Counted from the first letter of the stretch, positions 1-7,649 are shown. The stretch: DNA of 35,326 bases from Candidatus Saganbacteria bacterium (GCA_013202975.1 JABMQY010000056.1:1-35326), one strand, 5' to 3'. The notes: generated by a model not told the origin, from the letters alone. Translations and numbers: made by a program.

Positions 1-229
1 GTCCATAGGTTATTACTTCAGGGGTCATTGAATCAACATAATTTAGCAGTGATTTTGGAACAGCCAGTTTAACTAACCCAGAACCCGACCTCAAAGCACC
101 CCGGGCGGACAATACTGCTGCACCGGTCATGCCGGGAGATCCGGCAACTATCAAAATATCTCCGCAATCACCCTTATGGGCTGCTCTTGTTCGCTCTGGA
201 ATTAGTTTAATTATATCTTTCTTTTGCAA
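1..229 (-). CDS. nnrD: ADP/ATP-dependent NAD(P)H-hydrate dehydratase, N-terminal part (cut by window edge)
   Basis: The reverse strand encodes a segment with HKGDCGDILIVAGSPGMTGA followed by LSARGALRSGSGLVKLAVP. This matches the start of the NnrD (YjeF C-terminal, ribokinase-like) domain, which repairs hydrated NAD(P)H. The gene runs off the left edge, so only about 76 codons are visible. No ATG is available in frame before a stop. The best start is TTG at 229-227, five bases after the response-regulator stop, giving MQKKDIIKLIPERTRAAHKGD, a normal NnrD N-terminus. No clear Shine-Dalgarno is seen, so it is probably translated by coupling. NnrD is often fused behind the NnrE epimerase; here the epimerase part is absent and must lie elsewhere if present. 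The family call is firm and the start is less so. Confidence 0.78.
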   Translation of the reverse strand, partial: MQKKDIIKLIPERTRAAHKGDCGDILIVAGSPGMTGAAVLSARGALRSGSGLVKLAVPKSLLNYVDSMTPEVITYG

Positions 230-233
230 TTTT

Positions 234-605
234 TTAACCGAGCGCTTTTATGATTTTTTGAAGCAGATTCGCCGGTTGAAAAGGTTTAACGATATAGTCA
301 ACCGCGCCTGCAGCAAAAGCGGCGTCAACAGATTGCTTGTCTTCCTGAGCAGTTAGCATAATAAAAGGGATGTTTTTTGTGCTGTCTTTGCTTTTCAGCT
401 GTTTTGCAACTTCATACCCGCTAATATCGGGCATATTTATATCAAGCAAAATTAGATCCGGGTGCTTCTCGGCGTTTTTAAGGGCCTCCTTTCCGTCTGA
501 AGCCTCGATAATATCATAGCCTTTAAATTTCAGAAGATCATTTAAAAGTTTCCTGTTTCCCGGCTGGTCGTCAACAACTAGAATTTTCTTTTTTTGTTCG
601 TTCAT
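234..605 (-). CDS. Single-domain response regulator (CheY-like receiver)
   Basis: This 123-residue protein is a complete receiver domain with no output domain. It has the acidic pair D12-D13, the phospho-acceptor D55 in LILLDINMPD, T85 in MLTA and K107 in VKPF, so phosphorylation should be possible. Such stand-alone receivers act through protein contacts, as CheY, Spo0F and DivK do; the partner kinase is not in this window. The start is supported by an AGGGGG Shine-Dalgarno just before ATG. It has its own sigma70-type promoter (637-665), although it sits between acpS and nnrD, two genes that are commonly adjacent. It is followed five bases later by nnrD. The specific signalling role cannot be told from sequence. 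Confidence 0.9.
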   Translation of the reverse strand: MNEQKKKILVVDDQPGNRKLLNDLLKFKGYDIIEASDGKEALKNAEKHPDLILLDINMPDISGYEVAKQLKSKDSTKNIPFIMLTAQEDKQSVDAAFAAGAVDYIVKPFQPANLLQKIIKALG

Positions 606-636
606 AGTACCCCCTTGTTATTCTAATATTGTTTCT

Positions 637-665
637 ATTATATATAGAATTAAGGGGGGTTACAA
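637..665 (-). promoter_or_regulatory. Sigma70-type promoter of the response regulator
   Basis: On the minus strand TTGTAA (660-665) and TATAAT (637-642) are separated by exactly 17 bases. The response-regulator ATG lies about 30 bases further on, after an AGGGGG Shine-Dalgarno. It occupies the gap downstream of acpS, so the regulator and nnrD can be transcribed apart from ilvE-acpS. Confidence 0.65.
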
Positions 666-685
666 CTGGTTATTTGTCTGAAATT

Positions 686-1039
686 CTAATTAATAACCAC
701 AAAAGCAATCGCGGAGTTTAGTTCGTGGGAGAGGCTGACCTGCACATTCTTTGCCAGTTTTCCATTTAAAGATATATGGGGTTTTCCCTTTTCATCATTA
801 ATGATTTCTATATTTTTCCAGGATAAATCTGCTACAATTCCAGAGCCATTGGCCTTAGAATAAGCTTCCTTTGCCGCAAAACGGACAGCTAACTCTGGGA
901 ACCTAATGGCCTTGTGAGCCTGGCAATATTCTAGCTCTTTATCAGTAAAGATTTTCTCGAGAAAGCGATCGCCGTATTTTTTGACAGCATCTTTAATACG
1001 GGAAATCTCAACAATGTCTACGCCAATTCCTTTTATCAT
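686..1039 (-). CDS. acpS: Holo-[acyl-carrier-protein] synthase
   Basis: This 117-residue protein transfers 4'-phosphopantetheine from CoA to acyl carrier protein. It has the family's IGVDIVEI start with metal-binding D8, and the second signature FAAKEAYSKA with its metal-binding glutamate near residue 58. The C-terminus VSLSHELNSAIAFVV is also typical, and length is normal for AcpS. Its ATG overlaps the ilvE stop in a TAATG junction, so the two are translationally coupled. The following gene has its own promoter. Confidence 0.95.
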   Translation of the reverse strand: MIKGIGVDIVEISRIKDAVKKYGDRFLEKIFTDKELEYCQAHKAIRFPELAVRFAAKEAYSKANGSGIVADLSWKNIEIINDEKGKPHISLNGKLAKNVQVSLSHELNSAIAFVVIN

Positions 1040-1950
1040 TATTCAACCGGAGTTAGCCAGGAAGAGTATTTGGGGTTTTCTCCGCGAACTGCCTTAAAAT
1101 ATAAATCTTGAAGTTTTTGCGTTATTGGACCAACCTTACCATTGCCAATCTTCTTCTTTTCTACCTGAGCAATTGGAGAAATCTGTACACCGGTACCGCA
1201 AAAGAAGAGTTCATCCGCCTTAAATAACGCAGCCGGCTTAAAAGACTTTTCAATCGTATCGATTTTAAGCTCTTTTTTTGCTAATAGCATTATTGCTTTT
1301 CTGGTAATACCCGGCAAGATATCATCAGAAAGAGGAGGAGTTATCAGCTTTCCGTTTTTTACCATGAAAAGATTTTCCGCACTCCCCTCGGCAACATTCC
1401 CTTTGTGTGACAAAGTAATTGCCTCAACATATCCCCTAATCAACGCCTCAGACTTTGCTAAAGACGAATTAAAATATGTACCGGTCAGCTTTGCTCCGGT
1501 CGGCATCGATTTGCTGTTAATTCGGTGATATTTTGAGATACAAACCTTTATCCCCTCCGAAACGTCAAGATAATTGCCAAAAGGAGCCAGATAGATTGCA
1601 AGATCATCCTCTACTCCATACAATCCTAAACCAATTTTTTCTTCAGATTTATAGGCGATCGGACGGATATAAACATCCTGCTTATAGCCATTTTTCTTGA
1701 CCAGCTCGATGGTAATTTTGATAAGATCATCAACAGACGGATCTATTTTAGTATGGATTGTCTTACACGAACGCAGCAGCCGTTGATAGTGTTCTTTTAT
1801 TTTCAGGATATAGGCCTTTTGCTGGTCCTCGTTCCAGTATGCCCTAATCCCTTCAAAACAGCCGGTCCCATAATTTAGCGCATGGGTCATTATGCTCAAA
1901 GTAGCTTCTTCAAACGGAACTATTTTTCCTCTAAAATAAGCGTATTTCAT
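1039..1950 (-). CDS. ilvE: Branched-chain amino acid aminotransferase (PLP fold type IV)
   Basis: This 303-residue class IV aminotransferase catalyses the last step of valine, leucine and isoleucine synthesis, and the first step of their breakdown. Visible signatures are YGTGCFEGIRAY near residues 27-37, the PLP lysine K154 in TGAKLTGTYFNSSLAK, and EGSAENLFMVKNGKLITPPL. Length is typical of IlvE. D-alanine aminotransferase or 4-amino-4-deoxychorismate lyase belong to the same fold but are usually shorter and lack the FEGIRAY motif. It heads an operon with acpS. No Shine-Dalgarno precedes the ATG; a TGC-TAAAAT box lies six bases upstream, so the mRNA is probably leaderless. Confidence 0.92.
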   Translation of the reverse strand: MKYAYFRGKIVPFEEATLSIMTHALNYGTGCFEGIRAYWNEDQQKAYILKIKEHYQRLLRSCKTIHTKIDPSVDDLIKITIELVKKNGYKQDVYIRPIAYKSEEKIGLGLYGVEDDLAIYLAPFGNYLDVSEGIKVCISKYHRINSKSMPTGAKLTGTYFNSSLAKSEALIRGYVEAITLSHKGNVAEGSAENLFMVKNGKLITPPLSDDILPGITRKAIMLLAKKELKIDTIEKSFKPAALFKADELFFCGTGVQISPIAQVEKKKIGNGKVGPITQKLQDLYFKAVRGENPKYSSWLTPVE

Positions 1951-1956
1951 AATAGA

Positions 1957-1965
1957 ATTTTAGCA
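1957..1965 (-). promoter_or_regulatory. Extended -10 promoter of ilvE (leaderless)
   Basis: On the minus strand TGC-TAAAAT (1965-1957) stops six bases before the ilvE ATG. The -35 region is poor (TTTTTC at 17-bp spacing), as is common with TGN-extended -10 boxes. The predicted transcript would start at or within a base or two of the ATG. Confidence 0.5.
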
Positions 1966-2041
1966 TATTATTTAACCAAGAAAAAGTGAAATTTTTGCCC
2001 AAATTTAACGATATATATAGAGAGGGAAGGAAGGAACAAAC

Positions 2042-3814
2042 ATGCCAAAATTTAAAACAAGAGCAGAACGAATCGCCTATCGACAAATGAGGGGAATCAA
2101 ACCTCAAGTTAAGGCATTAAAAGCAAAACTGCCAAATGCAGACAGGAACCTACTAATTAGTTTTGCTCGAGGTCACAAAATTCTTGATGCGTATAGCTGC
2201 TTGTTAAACCAAGATGGTCATAGTCTTCTGACTTGGTCTAGGCTATTAAACCAAAGAGCAGATTACCACGGAATAAAAGAGATTGTTGCAGAGCTCCCTT
2301 CAGTAGAAGAGCCTCGGCTTGAACTTTACAAAAATCCATTTACTCAGGAAGTATTTGATGATCCAAACTTTAGAGCATTTAGAGAGAAATATAATAAGTT
2401 GGGCAAATTCCAAAGCTTTCAAATCTCAACCACATGTCAAAATTATTGTTTAATGTGTGAAGCTGAAGTGGAAGAAGGAAGACCTATGTACCATATGCCT
2501 TTCCCAATGACACTTCTAATTGCAAAACAACTAATAAAAGAGAATTCTTGGGTAGAATATATGTTTTATCAACATAGTGATCCATTTCAGTGGAGAGACT
2601 CATATTATGATGCAGATTTTGGCGATTTAGCCATTCGGTTGCGAGAAATGGGGGTACCATTCGGTACTCAGGCAACATTAGGGTTTTGGCCTGGAAATGT
2701 TTATGCAGAGGAAGCGGCTGTAAAGAGTAGAGGCATCATTGGTTCAAGATTATCAGTGCATCTATTTCATAAAATACTTTTTCCAACTCCCGATCATCAA
2801 CCATCTGAAAAAGCATTAGATAAATGGGCTGAAAGATTTGCACATTCTATTAGTTTACTTAAGCCAACAGCATTCAACTGCTTAGCTGATAATGATTCTG
2901 GAAATCCCTATTGGACAAAAGATTATTTAAAAGCTTTTATCGAAGATAGGATTATCCCAAGAATAAGAGCTGACATCCGAGAGAGATATATACCAGAGAG
3001 AAGAAGGGATGAAAGAACTGATATGGAACTTATTTGCAAGGGGTTTCTATATTTTTTTACTCTTAGTCGTCGTTTCAATTGGGATATTGAAAGAGCAAAG
3101 GAAGTAATTCAGGTACTAAAAGAGGCAGGGTATATTTGTGACGAAGGGTCCAAATACGACAACACCATCACAAATAAGTTTGATGGCAAAGCTGATAAAT
3201 TAGAACTTCCAAATAACGTATTAACGAGAGAGGAGGAGAGACAGGTCTTGAAACTCTTCAGAGATATTCGTGATCTTCGTCAAAATACACGAATCAATCG
3301 AATTCCTAAGAAAGCTGTTATTCCCCATGTCATAGGAAGAACATCTTCTTCCATAAACCATCGTGGAAGAGCCTTAGATAGTGAATATTTTCATGAAACA
3401 GGAAAACCTCAAGGGTCGATCTATTCAGAACAATTTTTGGGGGTTGATCCTGATGGTTCACTTTTACTTTTTATAAATCCTCCAGAACCAAGATCAGCAA
3501 GATTTAAAAAGGCTCCAACAATAAAAGAATTTTATAAAAACGCAAAAAACAAAGAATTTGAATGCTTTTTAAGAGAAATATCTTTTATTTGGCCTGAGGA
3601 TACTGCCGTTAGAATTTGGATTGAATTTTTGCCCACCCGGGTTAATAAGTTGAGAGAATTACTAGCACCATATAAAAAAGGAAATGGCTTTCCTCCTGCG
3701 GTTATTGACGAAGCATTTTCCTTATTAAAAGATTGTCCTTTTATCCCACCTGGAAAAATAAAAAAATACAAGGTGGTATTGCCATATAAAGCTAATACTG
3801 GAATCAAATTATAA
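2042..3814 (+). CDS. Orphan radical SAM protein, function unknown
   Basis: This 590-residue protein carries STTCQNYCLMCE, a Cx3Cx2C motif at C132, C136 and C139. That is the classical radical SAM cluster ligand set. About 35 residues on is YMFYQHSDPFQW (173-184), placed like the GGEP strand of the fold. SRLSVHLFH (235-243) resembles a later core strand. A lysine- and arginine-rich region of about 125 residues precedes the motif. About 250 residues follow the likely barrel, with no CxxC pairs, so no SPASM or second Fe-S cluster is evident. A strong GGAAGG Shine-Dalgarno precedes the ATG. It is a single plus-strand gene between two minus-strand operons, and its reading frame looks more AT-rich and AGA-rich than its neighbours, hinting at transfer. 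Substrate is unknown. I am fairly sure of the superfamily and have no basis for a function. Confidence 0.75.
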   Translation: MPKFKTRAERIAYRQMRGIKPQVKALKAKLPNADRNLLISFARGHKILDAYSCLLNQDGHSLLTWSRLLNQRADYHGIKEIVAELPSVEEPRLELYKNPFTQEVFDDPNFRAFREKYNKLGKFQSFQISTTCQNYCLMCEAEVEEGRPMYHMPFPMTLLIAKQLIKENSWVEYMFYQHSDPFQWRDSYYDADFGDLAIRLREMGVPFGTQATLGFWPGNVYAEEAAVKSRGIIGSRLSVHLFHKILFPTPDHQPSEKALDKWAERFAHSISLLKPTAFNCLADNDSGNPYWTKDYLKAFIEDRIIPRIRADIRERYIPERRRDERTDMELICKGFLYFFTLSRRFNWDIERAKEVIQVLKEAGYICDEGSKYDNTITNKFDGKADKLELPNNVLTREEERQVLKLFRDIRDLRQNTRINRIPKKAVIPHVIGRTSSSINHRGRALDSEYFHETGKPQGSIYSEQFLGVDPDGSLLLFINPPEPRSARFKKAPTIKEFYKNAKNKEFECFLREISFIWPEDTAVRIWIEFLPTRVNKLRELLAPYKKGNGFPPAVIDEAFSLLKDCPFIPPGKIKKYKVVLPYKANTGIKL

Positions 3815-3822
3815 AACCTGGC

Positions 3823-5424
3823 TTACATTTTCTCAGGTGCAGTAATCTTTAGCAGCTCCAACATATTCCGAAATACTATTCGAGTGGCATCAACCAGCAT
3901 TAATCGAGACGGATTTTCTAAAACCCGGCATTTATGATAAAAATTGTGAAAGATTTGAGCAAGGTCTCTCATATAATTCACTATCTGATGCGGCTCCCTC
4001 TTCCTGCACGCAGCAATTACCTCATCCTCAACATCCAACAACTTTCTCATTAATATTCTCTCCGCTTCATGATTTAATGAAGTTAGATTTTGGGATTTTG
4101 GATTTTCTTTGGATTTTGAAATTTGGATTTTGGATTTCCGCAATATGGAACATATGCGGGCATGTGCATACTGAACATAATAAACTGGATTATCCTGGCT
4201 TTTTTGTTTTGCCAATTCAAGATCAAAATTCACATGGTTGTTTGCCGAGTTCATCGTCAGGAAAAAACGAGTGGCATCAGATCCGATCTCAGAAACGACC
4301 TCTTCAAGTGTTACCATATCACCGGTACGCTTACTCATTTTTACCGGCTCAGATCCTCGATAAAGAGATACTAACTGTCCAATAATTACTTCAAAACGAC
4401 CCGCAGGAAGCTCCAGGGCTTCAATTGCGGCCTTTAAACGGGGAACATAGCCGTGATGATCAGCTCCCCAAACATTAATTAAAACATCAAAGCCGCGCTC
4501 ATACTTGTTAAGATGATAAGCAATGTCAGCTGCAAAATAAGTGGTCTCTCCATTTGCCCGTACCAGTACCCGGTTCTTATCATCACCCAAAGCCTCTGAT
4601 TTAAACCAGAGCGCCCCACCCTCCCGAAAGGTATGTCCCTCTGCAGTAAGTTTTGATATTACCTGCTCAATTACCTCTTCATCATGCAGCTTCTTTTCAC
4701 TAAAATAATTATCAAAAGATACCCCTAGCTTTTGCATCGTCTCTTTTTGATGAGCTAAAATGTCATTCAATAAAATGTTTCGAAAATCTGTCTCACTAAT
4801 TTTATTCTTTAGTTCTTTTGCAATATCTTTTATATAAGCCCCGCCATAGCCGTCGTTGGGAATCGCTTTGTTTTGGGCAACTGCTTTAACCGATTCTTCC
4901 AGCTTGTTAATCTGGTTGCCGACATCATTTACGTAAAATTCTCTTTGTACTTTAAACCCGCAATATTCAAAGAGACTGGCAATATCATCCCCAATTACTG
5001 CCCAACGGCCATGGCCAATGTGCAGCGGTCCGGTTGGATTTGCCGATACAAACTCAATTAAAACCTTTTTGCCCATACCAAGATTGCTCATTCCATATTT
5101 TTTATCCTGTTTCCGGATAGTTTTAATGTTTTTTTGAAGAAAATCAAGGCTCAAAGTAAAATTGATAAATCCATTTCTAGCAGCTGAAATAGTTGAAAAG
5201 AGCGCCTTACTCTGTTTATGCTTTTTTAAATCATCTATTAACGACTCCGCAATTTGGAAGGGTGACTTCTTTAGCGATTTAGTAAGTTGGAAAGCAACAT
5301 TGGACGAAAAATCCCCATGATCAATAATCTTTGGTATCTCAATGGATATTTCGGGGCAAAAAGCATCCTTTGGAAGTTTTTCAAGTAAAACATCCCGAAC
5401 AATCTCGGCTATTCTTGTCTTCAT
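3823..5424 (-). CDS. argS: Arginyl-tRNA synthetase
   Basis: This 533-residue class I synthetase charges tRNA-Arg. The N-terminal additional domain (residues 1-100) is followed by FVSANPTGPLHIGHGR with HIGH at 135-138, and by VKMSKRTGDMVTLEE near 362-366, the KMSKS loop. The C-terminal anticodon-binding domain ends in ITAPEKM, as usual. Residues about 428-447 are encoded by AT-rich, near-tandem repeat DNA (see the repeat entry) and replace a short variable loop. The ATG overlaps the stop of a 56-residue YtxH-like gene in an ATGA junction, making it the last gene of the pheA operon. It ends eight bases from the convergent radical SAM gene with no strong terminator between. Confidence 0.97.
   Translation of the reverse strand: MKTRIAEIVRDVLLEKLPKDAFCPEISIEIPKIIDHGDFSSNVAFQLTKSLKKSPFQIAESLIDDLKKHKQSKALFSTISAARNGFINFTLSLDFLQKNIKTIRKQDKKYGMSNLGMGKKVLIEFVSANPTGPLHIGHGRWAVIGDDIASLFEYCGFKVQREFYVNDVGNQINKLEESVKAVAQNKAIPNDGYGGAYIKDIAKELKNKISETDFRNILLNDILAHQKETMQKLGVSFDNYFSEKKLHDEEVIEQVISKLTAEGHTFREGGALWFKSEALGDDKNRVLVRANGETTYFAADIAYHLNKYERGFDVLINVWGADHHGYVPRLKAAIEALELPAGRFEVIIGQLVSLYRGSEPVKMSKRTGDMVTLEEVVSEIGSDATRFFLTMNSANNHVNFDLELAKQKSQDNPVYYVQYAHARICSILRKSKIQISKSKENPKSQNLTSLNHEAERILMRKLLDVEDEVIAACRKREPHQIVNYMRDLAQIFHNFYHKCRVLENPSRLMLVDATRIVFRNMLELLKITAPEKM
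4083..4138. repeat. AAATCCAAAATCC-type tandem repeat translated within argS
   Basis: On the minus strand the DNA is a run of near-identical units of the form AAATCCAAAATCC, with variants AAATTTCAAAATCC and AAAATCCCAAAATC. It encodes a low-complexity, Lys/Ser/Gln/Asn-rich stretch (SKIQISKSKENPKSQN) inside the helical C-terminal domain of ArgRS. The surrounding synthetase sequence resumes in frame on both sides. Confidence 0.75.
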
Positions 5425-5591
5425 TCTTTTTCTTGAAAATCGCCTTTTATTTCGTCAAACTTCTCTTTCCCCTTTTCCACTGCATCTTTTAATTTTGCCC
5501 TGGATTTTTCTCCCTTTTCCGGAGCAAAAAGAACACCAAAAATCCCGCCAATAATTCCGCCGGCAAATAATGTCTTAAACCACCTTCTCAT
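5421..5591 (-). CDS. Small YtxH-like protein
   Basis: A 56-residue frame begins MRRWFKTLFAGGIIGGIFGV and continues LFAPEKGEKSRAKLKDAVEK. A glycine-rich membrane-associated segment, then APxKG and a charged helix, is the YtxH (PF12732) pattern, here in a very short form. An excellent AGGAGGTG Shine-Dalgarno sits before the ATG. Both ends use ATGA overlaps, with the DUF948-like gene upstream and argS downstream, which strongly supports it as a real gene. YtxH and DUF948 proteins are linked to general stress in Bacillus; their molecular function is not established. Confidence 0.82.
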   Translation of the reverse strand: MRRWFKTLFAGGIIGGIFGVLFAPEKGEKSRAKLKDAVEKGKEKFDEIKGDFQEKE

Positions 5592-5923
5592 TCTTTTTCA
5601 CCTCCTGCTGTCATAACCTGGATCCCTCGTTTAACACCAGCAAAAAAACCGAGCATTACCGCTTTTGAAGGCATTAACTGTTTTACCATCTTCTTTTTTA
5701 TCTTCTTCTTGGCAGAATCTACACCGCCAAAAAAGGTAGAAACTAAATCCAGAACCCCGGTAATAGCACTAAAGCGCCGCCTTGCATCCGAAACCAGCAG
5801 GTTTGCGCTCTTTGCGCCTTCCCCAACCTCCTTAAGAATAAAAATTGAATATATCACAGCTACCGTTAAAGCAATAACAAAAACAGAGAGGCAGGCTAAC
5901 AATGTCAGCTGCAAATAGATCAT
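5588..5923 (-). CDS. DUF948/YtxG-like membrane protein
   Basis: This 111-residue protein has one N-terminal membrane helix (residues about 4-30, LTLLACLSVFVIALTVAVIY) followed by an amphipathic region (ILKEVGEGAKSANLLVSDAR). A basic segment and a second hydrophobic stretch near the end follow. This layout matches DUF948 proteins, the usual partner of YtxH (ytxGH in Bacillus). A GAGGAGG Shine-Dalgarno precedes ATG. It overlaps both neighbouring YtxH-like genes by four bases. The family assignment rests on layout and neighbours more than on residue identity, so it is moderate. Confidence 0.72.
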   Translation of the reverse strand: MIYLQLTLLACLSVFVIALTVAVIYSIFILKEVGEGAKSANLLVSDARRRFSAITGVLDLVSTFFGGVDSAKKKIKKKMVKQLMPSKAVMLGFFAGVKRGIQVMTAGGEKE

Positions 5924-6153
5924 AAATCCTCCTCATTCTCTATTTTTTGGGTAATCACCTTTGCTTCTTTACTCCCCTCGTCATATGCATTCGAAAGCTT
6001 ATCAAAGGCTTTCTCAAAATCAAATTCTTCAATTTTTTTCCAGAGTTTACTTCTATTCTCATCCCCGGACAAAGCAACTCCAAGAGCAGCTCCCAATACG
6101 CCGCCAATCATAAGACCGCTTAAAAAAGAATTACCGTCATCATTTTCTGACAT
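5920..6153 (-). CDS. YtxH-like protein
   Basis: This 77-residue protein starts MSENDDGNSFLSGLMIGGVL. It continues with a glycine/alanine membrane-associated segment (residues about 10-30) and then a charged helical tail, as in YtxH-family proteins. I chose the ATG at 6153, not one ten codons upstream inside pheA, because AGGAGGG lies about seven bases before it and it starts just after the pheA stop. It overlaps the DUF948-like gene in an ATGA junction. It is probably a small envelope protein working with its DUF948 neighbour; the role is unknown. Confidence 0.8.
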   Translation of the reverse strand: MSENDDGNSFLSGLMIGGVLGAALGVALSGDENRSKLWKKIEEFDFEKAFDKLSNAYDEGSKEAKVITQKIENEEDL

Positions 6154-6154
6154 A

Positions 6155-7021
6155 TTATTTCCCTCCTTTTGGATAGGAACCAAGATTTTTAAAAAATCCG
6201 CTATTCTTTTTGACCCTTTTTAGGGCGTCAGCAACCAACTTACTCTTCTGATGTCCTTCCATATCAACAAAGAAGTAATAATCTCCTAATGCCTTTTTTG
6301 AAGGACGAGATTCAATCTTAGTCAGATTTATTTTTCTCTCAGCAAATTCCTTTAGGATATTAAAGAGTCCTCCCGGTATATTTTTATTGATCGAAAAAAT
6401 AATAGAGGTCTTATCCCTGCCTGTTTTGGGATGATCTTTTTTAGACAAAACCAGAAAACGGGTCTGATTTTCTGCAGCATTTATTTTAGAAGCCAAAACC
6501 TTTATTCCATAGAGCTTGGCGGTAGAAATATTGCCGATAGCGGCAAAAACACGGCCTTTTACCTTTCCATGGGCAATTATTTTCTCGCCCAACGATGTGG
6601 CAACCTGTTTTACGGCATCAGCAGTGCTGTATGATAGATGAAGCATGGCTTTTGGCAGTTTTTTTCTAAGAAAATCCTTGCACTGATCAAGGGCCTGGGG
6701 ATGAGAGATAACATCGGTGACTTCGGAAAGATTGACCCCCTTTTGGGCAATCAGATAGTGAAAGATTGGAAGGATTATCTCTTGTCTAATTTTTAGGTTA
6801 ACATCTTTGGCTAGCATATCAGTTACAACGCCGATAGTTCCCTCAATCGAGTTCTCAATCGGGCAAACGCCCTCTTTTACTTTGCTGTGTTGAACTGCAA
6901 GAAGAAGGCTGTGAATGGTGGTAAAGGGAACTAACTCGACCTGTCCTTCTACTCTCTTAAGATATGCCCTTCCGGCTGCCTCAGAAAATGTCCCTTCGGG
7001 ACCTAGAAAACCTACTTTCAT
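6155..7021 (-). CDS. pheA: Prephenate dehydratase
   Basis: This 288-residue enzyme converts prephenate to phenylpyruvate, the committed step to phenylalanine. The catalytic domain (1-185) shows GPEGTFSEAAGRAY, PIENSIEGTIGVVTD (54-68) and the catalytic TRF triad (187-189). A C-terminal ACT domain carries the phenylalanine-binding ESRP motif (237-240), so feedback inhibition by phenylalanine is expected. There is no chorismate mutase domain, so it is a monofunctional form. AAGGAG precedes the ATG, and a consensus-like promoter lies 33 bases upstream. It is the first gene of the operon ending in argS. Confidence 0.96.
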   Translation of the reverse strand: MKVGFLGPEGTFSEAAGRAYLKRVEGQVELVPFTTIHSLLLAVQHSKVKEGVCPIENSIEGTIGVVTDMLAKDVNLKIRQEIILPIFHYLIAQKGVNLSEVTDVISHPQALDQCKDFLRKKLPKAMLHLSYSTADAVKQVATSLGEKIIAHGKVKGRVFAAIGNISTAKLYGIKVLASKINAAENQTRFLVLSKKDHPKTGRDKTSIIFSINKNIPGGLFNILKEFAERKINLTKIESRPSKKALGDYYFFVDMEGHQKSKLVADALKRVKKNSGFFKNLGSYPKGGK

Positions 7022-7053
7022 CTTATTCTCCTTAAAGAAAATCTATTGATTAT

Positions 7054-7082
7054 ATTATAGAAGGATATAGAGCTTAGGTCAA
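7054..7082 (-). promoter_or_regulatory. Sigma70-type promoter of the pheA-argS operon
   Basis: On the minus strand TTGACC (7082-7077) and TATAAT (7059-7054) are exactly 17 bases apart. The -35 box overlaps the last codons of the upstream 191-residue gene. A leader of roughly 25 bases with an AAGGAG Shine-Dalgarno follows. No leader peptide or attenuator is visible. Confidence 0.8.
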
Positions 7083-7649
7083 GGAAGGTGGATTGGCAAA
7101 AGCAGGTAAATGTGCGCGGTCAATTTGAGCTAGTTGAACCAGCTGTTCAAAAACCTCTGTTAAGGCAACGCGCATTTGGTCAGAAAGCATAAAATTTATC
7201 TCAATTTCTCGAAAATCATATCCTTTTAATAAAAACCCAAGTGAAGTTACTAAGGCAAAACCGATTGATTCGACCTCTCTCCCTTCTTTTATTTGTTCGA
7301 TCGAAGCTGCCTCCGAAGCTGGAATCGAAGTCAAGAGACTTTTGCCAAATGTTCTTGATCTAACCAATTCATCTCCTGTCTCATCTAAAAATACGGTCCT
7401 TACCTTCCCTGACCAGCCAATTAGGTCGAACCTTGCATCAAAACGGTTCATATTTGTACCGATATATGTAGTCCTATCGATGGCAACACAGGGAGTGTCA
7501 GGTGGGACACATCCAAACGGACTTGTAGGATTCACGTGAACCACCCATCTTGGATCTTGGCAATCTGTACGTTGAGAGGAGAGTAAACTTCGCGTTGCCA
7601 TATATCTAAATATTGATAGTGTTTGTGTTGATAATCTTCCAATTTGCAT
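7074..7649 (-). CDS. Hypothetical protein, 191 residues
   Basis: I do not recognise this protein. It is soluble-looking with no signal peptide or membrane helix. The N-terminal half has three scattered cysteines (CQDPRW, GCVPPDTPC) and aromatic, beta-like segments (RFDLIGWSGKVRTVFLDE). The C-terminal half is more helical (QMRVALTEVFEQLVQLAQ). It ends in the pheA promoter. No Shine-Dalgarno precedes the ATG; AT-rich DNA (ATAAAAATAT) sits directly before it, so a leaderless start is possible but not clear. It is separated from the dCMP deaminase by 92 bases. The opposite strand offers only short frames. Real but uncharacterised is my best judgement. Confidence 0.6.
   Translation of the reverse strand: MQIGRLSTQTLSIFRYMATRSLLSSQRTDCQDPRWVVHVNPTSPFGCVPPDTPCVAIDRTTYIGTNMNRFDARFDLIGWSGKVRTVFLDETGDELVRSRTFGKSLLTSIPASEAASIEQIKEGREVESIGFALVTSLGFLLKGYDFREIEINFMLSDQMRVALTEVFEQLVQLAQIDRAHLPAFANPPSLT

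Noticed and set aside
3797-3835. ACCTG ... CAGGT inverted repeat between the radical SAM gene and argS as a terminator.
   Set aside because: The stem is only five base pairs with a long loop and no U run on either strand.
4077-4385. Plus-strand open frames opposite argS.
   Set aside because: They are shadows of the argS frame and part of them comes from the AT-rich repeat.
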